DNA of 64,000 nucleotides from positions 62,001 through 126,000 of the forward strand of contig CAMBFZ010000006.1 of NCBI GenBank assembly GCA_945866125.1, read 5' to 3'. This DNA is from Bordetella parapertussis (lineage in GTDB: Bacteria > Pseudomonadota > Gammaproteobacteria > Burkholderiales > Burkholderiaceae_D). The notes beneath the pieces are model-generated. The model did not search any database. It was given only the letters and a program-made list of their open reading frames with translations, and was not told the DNA's origin. Below, in pieces: positions 26,479-36,213 of this stretch (position 1 is the stretch's first letter; each line of letters opens with the position of its first letter). The position numbers and the translations under genes were made by a program.

Positions 26479-27279
26479 GTGAACGAAATCAATATCCACC
26501 ATGCCGCCCGCGAATTGCTTGGCCAACGTATCTCTCTGGAGCCGATCGCGCCATTGCCCGATCATTTGCGGCCATCTGATTTGGCAGAGGGCTTTGCCAT
26601 TCAGTCTGAGTTAAACACGTTATTAACCCGTGCCGGTTTGGGTGAGCTGGTGGGTCACAAGATTGGTTGCACGACGCCCGTCATGCAGGCGTTTTTGAAT
26701 ATTAATCAGCCCGTGTCGGGTCGGATTTTTAGCAATACCGTACTGCACGGCCATGCGGTAGCACCGCACGGCGGGTTTGTAAAAGTGGGGATGGAATGTG
26801 AGATTGCCGTTCGCTTAGCCCATGATTTACCAACCCAATCGGCACCCTATACGCGTGAGACCGTCGCCGCTGCTGTTGGTGAAGTGATGGCTGCTATTGA
26901 ACTCGTGGATGAACGCTACGAAAATTTCCGCACACTGGGCTTGCCCACGCTGCTGGCCGATGATTTTTTTAATGCCGGTTGCGTGTTAGGTGAGCCGGTA
27001 TCGGATTGGCACGGATTAGACCTTGCCGCGCTCGAAGGTATTGTCACCATCAACGGTGTTGAGGTGGGTCGCGGCTTGGGCTCGCTGGTGATGGGGCACC
27101 CCTTGAATGCCCTGGCCTGGCTGGCCAATTCACAGGCCGAGCATGGGATGCCGAATCTGAAAGCGGGCGAGTTTATCTTGCTTGGCAGTGTCGTTGAAAC
27201 CCAGTGGCTTCATGTCGGTGACCGCGTGCAAATCGAGATCGGCAGCTTGGGTAAGATCAATCTTGATATCGACCCCTGA
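26479..27279 (+). CDS. FAH-family 2-keto-4-pentenoate hydratase-like enzyme
   Basis: A 266-residue protein of the fumarylacetoacetase/hydratase superfamily (MhpD-like), read from GTG with an AAGGA site eight bases before. Metal ligands are suggested by the E-x-E in GMECEIAVRL and the Glu in ELVDERYENFR. VGHKIGCTTPVMQ is the conserved N-terminal block. Members hydrate 2-oxopentenoates in aromatic meta-cleavage or act as decarboxylases. No other meta-cleavage genes are nearby, so the substrate is unclear. Confidence 0.85.
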   Translation: MNEINIHHAARELLGQRISLEPIAPLPDHLRPSDLAEGFAIQSELNTLLTRAGLGELVGHKIGCTTPVMQAFLNINQPVSGRIFSNTVLHGHAVAPHGGFVKVGMECEIAVRLAHDLPTQSAPYTRETVAAAVGEVMAAIELVDERYENFRTLGLPTLLADDFFNAGCVLGEPVSDWHGLDLAALEGIVTINGVEVGRGLGSLVMGHPLNALAWLANSQAEHGMPNLKAGEFILLGSVVETQWLHVGDRVQIEIGSLGKINLDIDP

Positions 27280-27342
27280 TCAAATCACGACGGCATGTTA
27301 CATTTTTGTCTGGGCACTTGAATCGCGAGCAGAGGATAAACA

Positions 27343-27927
27343 ATGCACAGAATATTTATCGGATTGACATTATTGCTAAGCTTGTCTGTCACTGCGCAGG
27401 CAGAGGACAAACTCGAGCATGGCGACTGGTCCTCGCAATTTCAGGAAGAAATGGGTGAGGCCACGACGCACGAAAACGGCAGATCACTATTCGGCATGCT
27501 GTGCGCTACCAACAGCTGCCGTTATTATTTCGCTAATGGCACTGAATGCGAATCCAGCGCCACCTATCCGCTGATGATCACCACCAACGAAGGTGCGTTG
27601 GCCATTGATGCGGTGTGCGAATCGACGCAAAGCGCCAGCGGCGACGTGATGCTCTACTGGTTCAATGAAACCGATTCAATGAGCAAGGCCTTTCACAATA
27701 CCCCCGTGGTCGGCTTTGCGTTTCCGTTGACGAATGGTCAGTTCAAGACCAGTATTTTTTCGATGAATGGTTTCAATGAAGCGGTGGATCGCGTGCTGAC
27801 AGTCATGCGCGAGCGCGTCGTTGAAGATAAACCAAACGAATCGGTAAGCCCAAGCGCTACCGAACCGCCGGCTGAGCCAGCCAATGCACCGGCCAATGAG
27901 CCGTTGAGCGACAGAGAATCGACCTAG
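27343..27927 (+). CDS. Secreted protein of unknown function
   Basis: A 194-residue protein not matched to a known family. The first 20 residues form a Sec signal peptide (cleavage after AQA). The mature part has four Cys, two in LCATNSCRYYF, and a proline/alanine/glutamate-rich tail (about 168-190). It therefore is probably periplasmic or surface-exposed. It is convergent with ubiX, seven bases away. Confidence 0.7.
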   Translation: MHRIFIGLTLLLSLSVTAQAEDKLEHGDWSSQFQEEMGEATTHENGRSLFGMLCATNSCRYYFANGTECESSATYPLMITTNEGALAIDAVCESTQSASGDVMLYWFNETDSMSKAFHNTPVVGFAFPLTNGQFKTSIFSMNGFNEAVDRVLTVMRERVVEDKPNESVSPSATEPPAEPANAPANEPLSDREST

Positions 27928-27934
27928 CAGGCTG

Positions 27935-28513
27935 TTAGTGCGGGGCGGGCTTGAGGCCCGTCCAGCGTGGCACGAGCGCATGTTCGATCGCAAACAGATC
28001 CAGCACCCGTCCAACCGTGTGGTCAACCATCTCACTGACACTTTGTGGGCGTTGGTACAGAGCCGGAAGTGGCGGAAAGATAATGCCGCCCATTTCGGTG
28101 ACTGCGGTCATATTGCGCAGATGAGCAAGATTAAACGGCGTCTCGCGGACCATCAGCACCAGTCGCCGGCGTTCCTTAAGCATCACATCGGCCGCGCGCG
28201 TAATGAGGTTGTCGCACAAGCCGTGTGCAACCGAACCCAGGGTCTTCATCGAGCACGGGGCAATGATCATGCCCTCCGACTGAAACGACCCGCTTGCCAC
28301 GCAGGCCCCCACATCACGTACGTTGTGCACCGCATCGGCCAGCGCTTCGACATCCTTGCGCTTCATGTCGAGCTCATGGTGCATGGACAGCACGCCTGCC
28401 TCTGAAATCATCAGATGGGTTTCAATGCCGCCAATACTGCGCAGCGTCTCCAGCATTCGTACGCCATACAGCGCGCCTGAGGCGCCGGTAATGGCGACGA
28501 CCAGTCGTTTCAC
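27935..28513 (-). CDS. ubiX: Flavin prenyltransferase UbiX
   Basis: UbiX prenylates FMN to make the cofactor of the UbiD decarboxylase in ubiquinone synthesis. The 192-residue protein has VVAITGASGALYGVRMLE (FMN binding), the FQSEGMIIAPCSMKTLGSVAHG block and LMVRETPFNLAHLRNM. It lies seven bases after grxD on the same strand. Confidence 0.95.
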   Translation of the reverse strand: MKRLVVAITGASGALYGVRMLETLRSIGGIETHLMISEAGVLSMHHELDMKRKDVEALADAVHNVRDVGACVASGSFQSEGMIIAPCSMKTLGSVAHGLCDNLITRAADVMLKERRRLVLMVRETPFNLAHLRNMTAVTEMGGIIFPPLPALYQRPQSVSEMVDHTVGRVLDLFAIEHALVPRWTGLKPAPH

Positions 28514-28520
28514 AAAAGCC

Positions 28521-28832
28521 TTAGGCTTGCAGCAGCGTTTTCAGTTCGCCGGATTCGAACATCTCATTCAGAATGTCGGCACCGCCAATGAACTCGCCCT
28601 TGACATAAAGCTGTGGAATGGTTGGCCAGTTTGAAAATTCCTTGATGCCCTGACGCACGCCATCGTCTTCCAGAACATTGATCGTGACCAGATCTTCAAC
28701 GCCGCTGGCCTTCAATACTTCGATGGCACGACCTGAAAAACCGCACTGCGGGAATTGAGCCGTGCCCTTCATGAATAGCACAACAGGGTGACCAGTTACG
28801 GTTTCTTTGATCCAGGTTTGAATTTCGCTCAT
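28521..28832 (-). CDS. grxD: Monothiol glutaredoxin (Grx4 type)
   Basis: A 103-residue monothiol glutaredoxin with active-site CGFS at C30. These proteins carry [2Fe-2S] clusters and partner BolA-family proteins such as the IbaG encoded at 4.3 kb. ATG at 28832 gives the standard MSEIQTWIKETV; the open frame begins ten residues earlier. Confidence 0.95.
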   Translation of the reverse strand: MSEIQTWIKETVTGHPVVLFMKGTAQFPQCGFSGRAIEVLKASGVEDLVTINVLEDDGVRQGIKEFSNWPTIPQLYVKGEFIGGADILNEMFESGELKTLLQA

Positions 28833-28948
28833 TGGGTCCTCGCTTTGTAATAATTCCGCCATTATAGGAAAAAAGAGCAGCAGGTGTTGGGGCGGCAGGT
28901 AAAAGTTGTGGCCGCCCGATGAAAATTAGCAGCCCGCCATGATTGTTT

Positions 28949-31297
28949 TCAGGCCTTCAATTTTGCAAACGCCGCGGCCATCGCATTGCCCGCCGGCGCT
29001 TCCTCGCGGCGCTGCTGCTGACCCATCCGCTGGTGATCTGTGCGGTCTGACCGTTGTTGTGGCTTGGCGCCCGCCACAGGTGCCGCATCCGAGAGTCGCA
29101 TGGTCAGTGCAATGCGTTTGCGTTTTGCATCGACTTCCAGCACCTTGACTTTCACCACTTGCCCGGCCTTGACGACCGTATGCGGATCTTTCACAAAAGT
29201 GTTCGACAAGGCCGAGATATGCACCAGTCCGTCCTGATGCACGCCAATATCCACAAATGCGCCAAATGCAGCCACATTGGTAACCACGCCTTCGAGAATC
29301 ATGTCGGGACGCAGATCGCTGATGGCTTCGACACCCTCTTTAAAGCTGGCTGTGACAAACCCGGGGCGCGGATCACGGCCGGGTTTGTCGAGTTCTTTCA
29401 AAATATCCGCCACCGTCGGTAGACCAAAACGTTCATCCGCGTAGCGCTTGGGCTCGAGCGACTTGAGTAACGCACTGTCACCAATGACGCTCTTTACATC
29501 GCGTTGAATGTCGGCCAGAATTTTTTCCACCAGCGGATAAGATTCAGGATGGACGGCTGACGCATCGAGTGGATTGTCGCCGCCCATTACTCGTAAAAAA
29601 CCGGCCGCTTGCTCAAAAGTTTTGTCGCCCAGACGTGGCACTGACTTGAGCGCCGTGCGCGAGCGGAACAGGCCCTGCTGATCGCGATAGGTGACGATAC
29701 TTTGTGCCACACTAGCGTTCAGGCCCGACACCCGCGCCAGTAGCGGCGCCGAAGCTGTATTGACATCCACGCCGACGGCATTGACACAGTCTTCAACCAC
29801 CGCATCGAGCGAGCGCGCCAACTGCGTCTGCGACACATCATGCTGGTACTGACCCACACCAATCGACTTGGGATCAATCTTGACCAGCTCCGCCAGCGGA
29901 TCTTGCAAGCGGCGCGCAATCGAAACAGCACCGCGAATCGAGACATCCATGTCGGGCAATTCACGTGACGCAAATTCAGACGCTGAATAGACCGACGCGC
30001 CGGCTTCGGAGACAACGATCTTATTGAGCTTTAATTCAGGGCGTAGCTTGATCAAGTCCTGTGCCAGCTTATCGGTTTCACGCGATGCCGTGCCATTGCC
30101 AATCGAGATCAAGGCGGCCTGATGTTTTTCTGCCAGCTGCGCCAGCACATGCAGTGCACCATCCCAATCATTGCGGGGCTGATGCGGATAGATTGTGGCG
30201 GTATCAACCACCTTGCCGGTGGCATCGACCACGGCGACTTTGACGCCCGTGCGTAAGCCGGGATCAAGCCCGATCGTGGCGCGCGGGCCGGCTGGTGCTG
30301 CGAGCAATAGCGCCTGCAGGTTGCGTGCAAACACGCGAATTGCTTCGGCCTCGGCGCCCTCGCGCAACTTGCCCATCAGCTCGGTATCGAGATGCATAAA
30401 AATTTTCACGCGCCACGCCCAGCGCACCGTGTCCATCAACCATTTGTCAGCGGGTCGGCCCTGATTGCTCACACCAAAACGCTGCGCAATACGGCTCTCG
30501 CAAGGATTCGGTGGCGCGTCCCATTTTGGTTTTTCGGCTTCAGTATCGAGTCGCAACGTAACCGTCAGCATTTCTTCGCGGCGACCACGTAACAGCGCCA
30601 ATGCCCGGTGCGATGGAATACTGGACAGGTTTTCCGTATAGTCAAAATAGTCGGCAAATTTTTCGCCCGCTTCGTTCTTGCCTTCAATGACTTTCGATTC
30701 GACCACGCCATGTTCAGCCAGATACTCACGCAGCGCTTGCAGGAGAGACGCATCTTCGGCAAAGCGCTCCATCAAAATCTGCCGTGCGCCGTCGAGCGCG
30801 GCCTTAGTGTCGGCTACGCCGGGATTGTCGCCCTGCTCGGTGCTGAAGGCGGCTTTGATATAGGGCACCGCTTCGGTTTCCGGATCCAGCAGCGGGTTAT
30901 TGAGCAGCGCGTCGGCCAAAGGCTCGAGCCCGGCTTCGAGAGCGATTTGCGCCTTGGTGCGGCGTTTTACGCGGTAGGGTAAATACAGATCTTCCAGACG
31001 GGTTTTGTCTTCGGCATGCGTGATCGCCTGAAGCAGCACCGGCGTCATCTTGCCCTGTTCTTCGATTGAGCTGATGATCGCGGTACGGCGGGCTTCGAGC
31101 TCGCGCAGATAGCGCAGGCGCTCTTCTAGCAGTCGCAGCTGAATGTCGTCTAGCCCACCGGTGGCTTCTTTGCGGTAGCGTGCAATAAAAGGCACGGTAG
31201 CGCCTTCGTCGAGGAGTGCAACGGCAGCGGCCACCTGGTCGGGGCGGGCGGCTAGTTCGGTAGCTAAGCGTTGTTCAATAGTTGGCAACATCATCAA
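28949..31297 (-). CDS. tex: Tex-family RNA-binding transcription accessory protein
   Basis: A 782-residue cytoplasmic protein of the Tex/Spt6-like family. Order: N-terminal helical region with VPFIARYRKEATGGLDD, a YqgF-like nuclease-fold domain (about 325-460, GLDPGLRTGVKVAVVD), helix-hairpin-helix repeats (about 500-610, GVDVNTASAPLLARVSGL), and an S1 RNA-binding domain (about 655-725). The tail is Gln/Arg rich. Function is in transcription and RNA handling. It stands between grxD and prmC. Confidence 0.95.
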   Translation of the reverse strand: MMMLPTIEQRLATELAARPDQVAAAVALLDEGATVPFIARYRKEATGGLDDIQLRLLEERLRYLRELEARRTAIISSIEEQGKMTPVLLQAITHAEDKTRLEDLYLPYRVKRRTKAQIALEAGLEPLADALLNNPLLDPETEAVPYIKAAFSTEQGDNPGVADTKAALDGARQILMERFAEDASLLQALREYLAEHGVVESKVIEGKNEAGEKFADYFDYTENLSSIPSHRALALLRGRREEMLTVTLRLDTEAEKPKWDAPPNPCESRIAQRFGVSNQGRPADKWLMDTVRWAWRVKIFMHLDTELMGKLREGAEAEAIRVFARNLQALLLAAPAGPRATIGLDPGLRTGVKVAVVDATGKVVDTATIYPHQPRNDWDGALHVLAQLAEKHQAALISIGNGTASRETDKLAQDLIKLRPELKLNKIVVSEAGASVYSASEFASRELPDMDVSIRGAVSIARRLQDPLAELVKIDPKSIGVGQYQHDVSQTQLARSLDAVVEDCVNAVGVDVNTASAPLLARVSGLNASVAQSIVTYRDQQGLFRSRTALKSVPRLGDKTFEQAAGFLRVMGGDNPLDASAVHPESYPLVEKILADIQRDVKSVIGDSALLKSLEPKRYADERFGLPTVADILKELDKPGRDPRPGFVTASFKEGVEAISDLRPDMILEGVVTNVAAFGAFVDIGVHQDGLVHISALSNTFVKDPHTVVKAGQVVKVKVLEVDAKRKRIALTMRLSDAAPVAGAKPQQRSDRTDHQRMGQQQRREEAPAGNAMAAAFAKLKA

Positions 31298-31366
31298 TCC
31301 GGAGTTCTTTGCAGGAGCGTCGGATGATACGCAAAATTATCGCCGGCGCCAGTCTTGACAAGCGCC

Positions 31367-32173
31367 TTATTTAGCCGGCAAAGAAGCGCCTGATACGCGC
31401 AAGATGCCGGCCAAGTCCGGCCAACTCTGCACACCGTCCCAGCCAGCCTTGCGTAACAGCGCGGCGACCGCATCCGCCTGGTCGTAGCCATGCTCAAGCA
31501 AGAGCCAGCCGTCGGGCTTCAGAAACCTGGGTGCGCCCTGAATAATGGCTGACAGCGCGCTCAAGCCGTCACGTGCATCAGTGAGCGCGTGCGGTGGCTC
31601 GAAGCGCAAATCACCTTGCCGCAGATGGGGGTCGCCTGCAGCGATATAGGGTGGGTTGCTGACGATCAGATCAAACCGTCCATGCAATGCGTTGTACCAG
31701 TCGCTCTGTAAAAACTGTACGTCAACGCCATGCGTGCTGGCATTGTGCTGCGCGACCACCAGGGCCGTTTCACTGATATCGGTGGCAGTCACCCTAGCGT
31801 CGCGGCGCAAGTGCGCGAGTGACACCGCGACGGCGCCCGAGCCGGTGCCCATGTCGAGCACGCTGCCTTGCCGCGGTAGTCGTGCTTCTGCCAGCTCCAC
31901 CAATAATTCAGTGTCTGGGCGGGGGATCAGTACGTCGGGTGTCACGCGAAAATTCAAACCAAAAAACTCGCGTTCACCGGTGATATAGGCAACCGGCTCT
32001 CCTTCCATGCGGCGCAAAAAAAGCGCGCTGATGTTGCTCACCTCTTCATTGCTCAACGCATCTTGCGAGCGGATCACCAGCTGCACTCGCGAACATTGCA
32101 GCGCATGCGCAATCAGCACACGTGCTTCGAGCGCATCGATCAAGGCTAGCCGCAGCAAGCCATCAATCGTCAT
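31367..32173 (-). CDS. prmC: Release factor glutamine methyltransferase PrmC
   Basis: PrmC methylates the Gln of the GGQ motif in release factors. The 268-residue protein has the N-terminal helical RF-binding domain, SAM motif VLDMGTGSGAVAVSLA and the catalytic NPPY. Its substrate RF1 is encoded next to it at 32.7 kb, with dsbB between. It overlaps dsbB by four bases. Confidence 0.95.
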   Translation of the reverse strand: MTIDGLLRLALIDALEARVLIAHALQCSRVQLVIRSQDALSNEEVSNISALFLRRMEGEPVAYITGEREFFGLNFRVTPDVLIPRPDTELLVELAEARLPRQGSVLDMGTGSGAVAVSLAHLRRDARVTATDISETALVVAQHNASTHGVDVQFLQSDWYNALHGRFDLIVSNPPYIAAGDPHLRQGDLRFEPPHALTDARDGLSALSAIIQGAPRFLKPDGWLLLEHGYDQADAVAALLRKAGWDGVQSWPDLAGILRVSGASLPAK

Positions 32174-32643
32174 CGGCGACGTAGCGCAATGTTACCTAGC
32201 GCCAGCATAAAAAAAGCAAACCAGATTAGCGACCATTGCGGGATCGACAGGCCGAGAATAGGGTCATATTCGGTTGTGCAAAATCCATCGGCCTGAAATA
32301 AAAACGGCAGCCATTCGGCCGTGATAATTTTATTCAACGAGGTCTCCAGCGGGTCGATGCCGCATGACACGCTGGGGTGCGCCTTGACCCACAAGTGCCA
32401 GCCAGCGATGCACGCGCCAGTCAGAGCCGCCAATGTGGCAAGCGCGGCGCCGATGCGAGTGGCCACAGCCGGCAGCGCGAACGTGATGCCGCAACACAGC
32501 GCTACCGCGACGAAGGCATAACGCTGCAAAATACACAGCGGGCAGGGTGCCATGTCGCGCATGAATTGCAGATAGAGGCCAACCCCCAGGAGTGCAATCG
32601 CAGACAGGGCGACGCCGAGTAACATAATTTTTACAGATTTCAT
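32170..32643 (-). CDS. dsbB: Disulfide bond formation protein B
   Basis: A 157-residue, four-helix inner-membrane protein that reoxidises DsbA with ubiquinone. The first redox pair is in APCPLCILQRY. The second pair is C...C around SVSCGIDPLE and FCTTEYDP. It is inserted between prfA and prmC and overlaps prmC by four bases. DsbC is encoded at 62.6 kb; dsbA is not in this window. Confidence 0.92.
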   Translation of the reverse strand: MKSVKIMLLGVALSAIALLGVGLYLQFMRDMAPCPLCILQRYAFVAVALCCGITFALPAVATRIGAALATLAALTGACIAGWHLWVKAHPSVSCGIDPLETSLNKIITAEWLPFLFQADGFCTTEYDPILGLSIPQWSLIWFAFFMLALGNIALRRR

Positions 32644-32701
32644 TGAGTTATTTGCTATGAATGAGCTTGAGTGAATTTTGCGGCATCGGCTTTTTGTCTG
32701 G

Positions 32702-33784
32702 TCAATGCGATTCGGCGAGCGCTGCGAGCTGCTCAGTCTGATGCTCGGCCATCAGCGCATTGGTCAGTTCTTCCAGATCGCCGTCCATCACCATATCGAG
32801 TTTATACAGTGTCAGATTGATCCGGTGGTCCGTAATGCGTCCTTGCGGAAAATTATAGGTGCGGATGCGTTCGCTGCGGTCACCCGAACCGATCAATGAT
32901 TTACGCGTCGCCGCTTCGCTGGACTGCTGCGCGCGCAACTGCACATCCTTGATGCGGGTCGCGAGCACCTTCATCGCCTGCGCCTTATTTTTATGCTGAC
33001 TGCGATCATCCTGACATTCGACCACAATCCCTGTGGGCAGATGCGTGATCCGCACCGCAGAGTCCGTCTTGTTAATATGCTGGCCGCCCGCACCGGAAGC
33101 GCGGTAGGTGTCAATGCGCAAATCGGCCGGATTGATATCGACATCACCGATTTCGTCTGCCTCCGGCATCACCGCCACCGTGCAGGCCGAGGTATGGATG
33201 CGACCCTGCGTCTCGGTAGCGGGCACGCGCTGCACCCGATGACCACCGGATTCGAATTTCATGCGTGAATAGACGCCTGCACCCACTAGCCGCACAATGA
33301 CTTCCTTGTAGCCGCCGATTTCCGATGGCGACTCCGACACCATCTCGACCTGCCACCGGCAGCGCTCTGCGTAGCGGGTATACATGCGCAGCAAATCACC
33401 GGCGAACAGCGCCGATTCATCGCCGCCCGTGCCCGCGCGGATTTCCAGAAAAATATTGCGCTCATCATTCGGATCTTTGGGCAGCAACATCTTTTGTAAA
33501 TCGACTTCAAGTTGTTCGACCCGCAAGCGTGCCGCCTCGAATTCTTCTTGCGCAAACTCTTTCATCCCCGGGTCGCTCATCATGTCTTGCGCGGCGCGGA
33601 TATCTGCTTGTGCGTCGTTCCATGCTGTATGCAAGGCAACCACCGGTTCGAGTTCGGCATGCTCGCGGGTGAGTTTGCGATATTGATCCATATCGGCGGT
33701 AGCGTTTTCCTGATTCATCAGAGTGCCGACTTCTTCGAGTCGCTGGCTGAGCTGATCGAGTTTCGATAGCAGAGACGGTTTCAT
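32702..33784 (-). CDS. prfA: Peptide chain release factor 1
   Basis: RF1 terminates translation at UAA and UAG. From the ATG at 33784 the protein has 360 residues, the standard length. The codon-recognition PxT element is in RVPATETQGRIHTS and the catalytic GGQ in RASGAGGQHINKTDSAVR. The open frame begins 11 residues upstream. hemA lies just upstream on the same strand, the usual hemA-prfA-prmC order. Confidence 0.97.
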   Translation of the reverse strand: MKPSLLSKLDQLSQRLEEVGTLMNQENATADMDQYRKLTREHAELEPVVALHTAWNDAQADIRAAQDMMSDPGMKEFAQEEFEAARLRVEQLEVDLQKMLLPKDPNDERNIFLEIRAGTGGDESALFAGDLLRMYTRYAERCRWQVEMVSESPSEIGGYKEVIVRLVGAGVYSRMKFESGGHRVQRVPATETQGRIHTSACTVAVMPEADEIGDVDINPADLRIDTYRASGAGGQHINKTDSAVRITHLPTGIVVECQDDRSQHKNKAQAMKVLATRIKDVQLRAQQSSEAATRKSLIGSGDRSERIRTYNFPQGRITDHRINLTLYKLDMVMDGDLEELTNALMAEHQTEQLAALAESH

Positions 33785-33863
33785 GGCGAATTCCTGTGAG
33801 ATCGGTACGGGGTGCACAGCGGGCGCCGCAGGCGGCGCTTTAAGGGTAAAACAGAGCGCGTCG

Positions 33864-35156
33864 CTAGCGCTTGGTGCGGAAGAGTTGCGGCAGTAATTGC
33901 GCTAATCGGGCGCGCTCGTCGGCCCCTGCGCTGTGGAGCGCCTGTTGTGGGCCATGAAGGAATTTTGCGGTCAAACCTTTGGACAACGCTTCAAGTACAG
34001 CATCAATATCTTCGCCCTTGGCGAGCAGTTTGCGTGCACGTTCGAGTTCAACCTGGCGCATCAGTTCGCCGGATTCATGTAAATTTTGAATCAGCGGTAC
34101 CACCGCACGACCATCCACCCAGTGCATGAACGATTGCACGCGAGTTTCGATAATAGCTTCGGCTTGTGCCACCGCTGCCTGCCGGTTTTCAATGCCGGTT
34201 TGTACGGCCGCGCCCAAATCGTCCACCGTGTAGAGAAAGACATCGTCGAGACGGGCGACTTCGGATTCGATATCGCGTGGTACCGCCAGATCCACCATAA
34301 AAATCGGCTTGCGGCGACGTGCCTTGATTGCACGCTCTACCATTCCTAAGCCAATGATGGGCAAGGAAGACGCGGTGCATGACACGACCACATCAAAATG
34401 CGCCAGCTGATCCGGTAAATCGCTCAGGCGCAAGGTCTGCCCGTTAAAACGGTGGGCGAGTAACTCGGCGCGCTCCGGCGTACGGTTTGCAATCGTCAGG
34501 CTCTTGGGGTGTTGTGCCGCAAAATGCGTCGCGCACAGCTCGATCATTTCTCCGGCGCCGATAAAGAGCACATGCTGGTCGGCGAGACTATCAAAAATAC
34601 GCTGTGACAGACGCACCGCAGAGGCGGCCATTGACACGCTGTGCGCGCCGATTGCGGTATTGGAACGCACCTCTTTGGCCACCGCAAAAGTGCGCTGAAA
34701 CATCTGGTGCAAATAGGTGCCCAGACCACCTGCTGCATCAGCCTGCCGCACGGCATCCTTCATCTGGCCCAAAATCTGCGGCTCACCCAGCACCATCGAA
34801 TCAAGCCCTGAGGCGACCCGAAACGCATGGCGCACCGCGTCATCCTGCGGCAGCGCGTATAAATACGGGCGCAAGTCGGCGTACGAGAGATGGTGATAGT
34901 TGGCCACGAAATGGCCGGTTGCATCAATCGCGGCATCGACATCACCGTCGAGCACGCTGGCTGCATAAATTTCGGTGCGATTGCACGTTGATAAAATCGC
35001 CGCCTCTTGCGGCTGCCCAGCAGCATGACCGGCGTTGTCAAACCACGTACAGGCCGACTTCACTGCCTGACCAAGCTGGTCGGCAGGGAAGGCCACCTTC
35101 TCGCGAAGCGAGACCGGTGCGGTAGTGTGGTTGAGCCCGACGGCGAGCAATTGCAT
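33864..35156 (-). CDS. hemA: Glutamyl-tRNA reductase
   Basis: HemA reduces glutamyl-tRNA to glutamate-1-semialdehyde, the first committed step of C5 haem synthesis. The 430-residue protein has the catalytic Cys in ILSTCNRTEIYA, the GLDSMVLGEPQILGQ block and the NADP-binding VLFIGAGEMIELCA. The C-terminal dimerisation helices follow. It heads the hemA-prfA run. Confidence 0.97.
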   Translation of the reverse strand: MQLLAVGLNHTTAPVSLREKVAFPADQLGQAVKSACTWFDNAGHAAGQPQEAAILSTCNRTEIYAASVLDGDVDAAIDATGHFVANYHHLSYADLRPYLYALPQDDAVRHAFRVASGLDSMVLGEPQILGQMKDAVRQADAAGGLGTYLHQMFQRTFAVAKEVRSNTAIGAHSVSMAASAVRLSQRIFDSLADQHVLFIGAGEMIELCATHFAAQHPKSLTIANRTPERAELLAHRFNGQTLRLSDLPDQLAHFDVVVSCTASSLPIIGLGMVERAIKARRRKPIFMVDLAVPRDIESEVARLDDVFLYTVDDLGAAVQTGIENRQAAVAQAEAIIETRVQSFMHWVDGRAVVPLIQNLHESGELMRQVELERARKLLAKGEDIDAVLEALSKGLTAKFLHGPQQALHSAGADERARLAQLLPQLFRTKR

Positions 35157-35247
35157 GGTGCAGTGTGCGGATAAGAAAGTTTGATCGATCGTATTATAGC
35201 CGCTGGCCGAACTGCTCCGATGCCCCGCTTAATCTGCCCGCGCAGCG

Positions 35248-35937
35248 TCAAGGTCGGGTTTTTTCCAGTCGGTAGCCGTAGCCATAGACGGGTGCCAGGC
35301 GGTAGCCTCGTTCGGTCCGTAAATCGAGCCTGCTGCGTATGCGGGAAATATGGGTGTCCACGGTGCGCGAGCTGACGTGAATATCACGCGACCAGACCGT
35401 TTCGATAATAAAGGCCCGGGACAGCGGCCTACCCAGATGGCGAAATAGCAAGAGCGCGAGCTTGAATTCCTTTTGGGTGAGCGCGATGGACTTACCCCGC
35501 AGCTTGAGGCGCTCTGCACGCAAATCAAACGCGAAGTCATCGAATTCAATCCGCACATCGTTGCCGTCGGCCGGATACGCTTGTCGCAATAGCACGCCCA
35601 CCCGCGTGACGAGTTCGCCGCGCCGCAGTGGTTTGATCAGATAATCGTCGGCACCGACGGCTAGCAGCGCGACGAGCTCATCCTCGGTAGCGTTACTACC
35701 GATGATCAGCACGGGCAAACCGGGCCGCAGATGGGTTCTGACCCAGCGCAGTAGCGCCCGCGCGTCTGCGCCTCGCGCGGGCTCCTGACAAATCAGCATA
35801 TCGACGGCTTCGGCTAGTAAGGCCCCGGACAAGGCTGCGTTTTGGTCGAGGCCGTGACACACATGTCCGGCTGCGACCAACACGTCGTGCATGAGCGCGC
35901 GCTGTTTTTTATCGTCTTCAATTAAGGCTATTCGCAT
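35248..35937 (-). CDS. Atypical OmpR/PhoB-type response regulator without phosphoacceptor Asp
   Basis: A 229-residue receiver plus winged-helix regulator from the ATG at 35937 (a TTG at 35961 is an alternative). The receiver keeps E7-D8-D9, S81 and K102 (DDYLIKPL), but the position of the phosphorylated Asp reads VDMLICQEP, with Q51 instead of D. The DNA-binding domain (about 125-225) is normal: LTQKEFKLALLLF, SSRTVDTHISRIRSRL and GYGYRLE. It likely acts without classical phosphorylation. No histidine kinase is adjacent. Confidence 0.85.
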   Translation of the reverse strand: MRIALIEDDKKQRALMHDVLVAAGHVCHGLDQNAALSGALLAEAVDMLICQEPARGADARALLRWVRTHLRPGLPVLIIGSNATEDELVALLAVGADDYLIKPLRRGELVTRVGVLLRQAYPADGNDVRIEFDDFAFDLRAERLKLRGKSIALTQKEFKLALLLFRHLGRPLSRAFIIETVWSRDIHVSSRTVDTHISRIRSRLDLRTERGYRLAPVYGYGYRLEKTRP

Positions 35938-36213
35938 GGGGGCAAGGAATGTCGGGATCAAGCGTGATGTGATTGTTAGCGAGCAGATTTTGCGGCCATT
36001 GCCGCGCTAAACGCATGAAACATTCTAGTGGAAGCAATGCAGGAAAACGCTTGAAAGATCGCTGAAATAAGCGTTTTGCAGTCCGATCGTCCTCCCGCTG
36101 CAACACATTGCGCAATCGGATTACGCAGCGATCGCTTGCTGGAAAATTCGATCTGGTGGATGTCGCCGCCCATGCCGCCTGGCTGGGCCAGCGTCAATCG
36201 GCGTTAATTTAGT

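Noticed and set aside
34604..35125. 173-residue + strand open frame inside hemA
   Set aside because: Pro/Arg/His-rich translation typical of a shadow frame; hemA on the other strand is certain.
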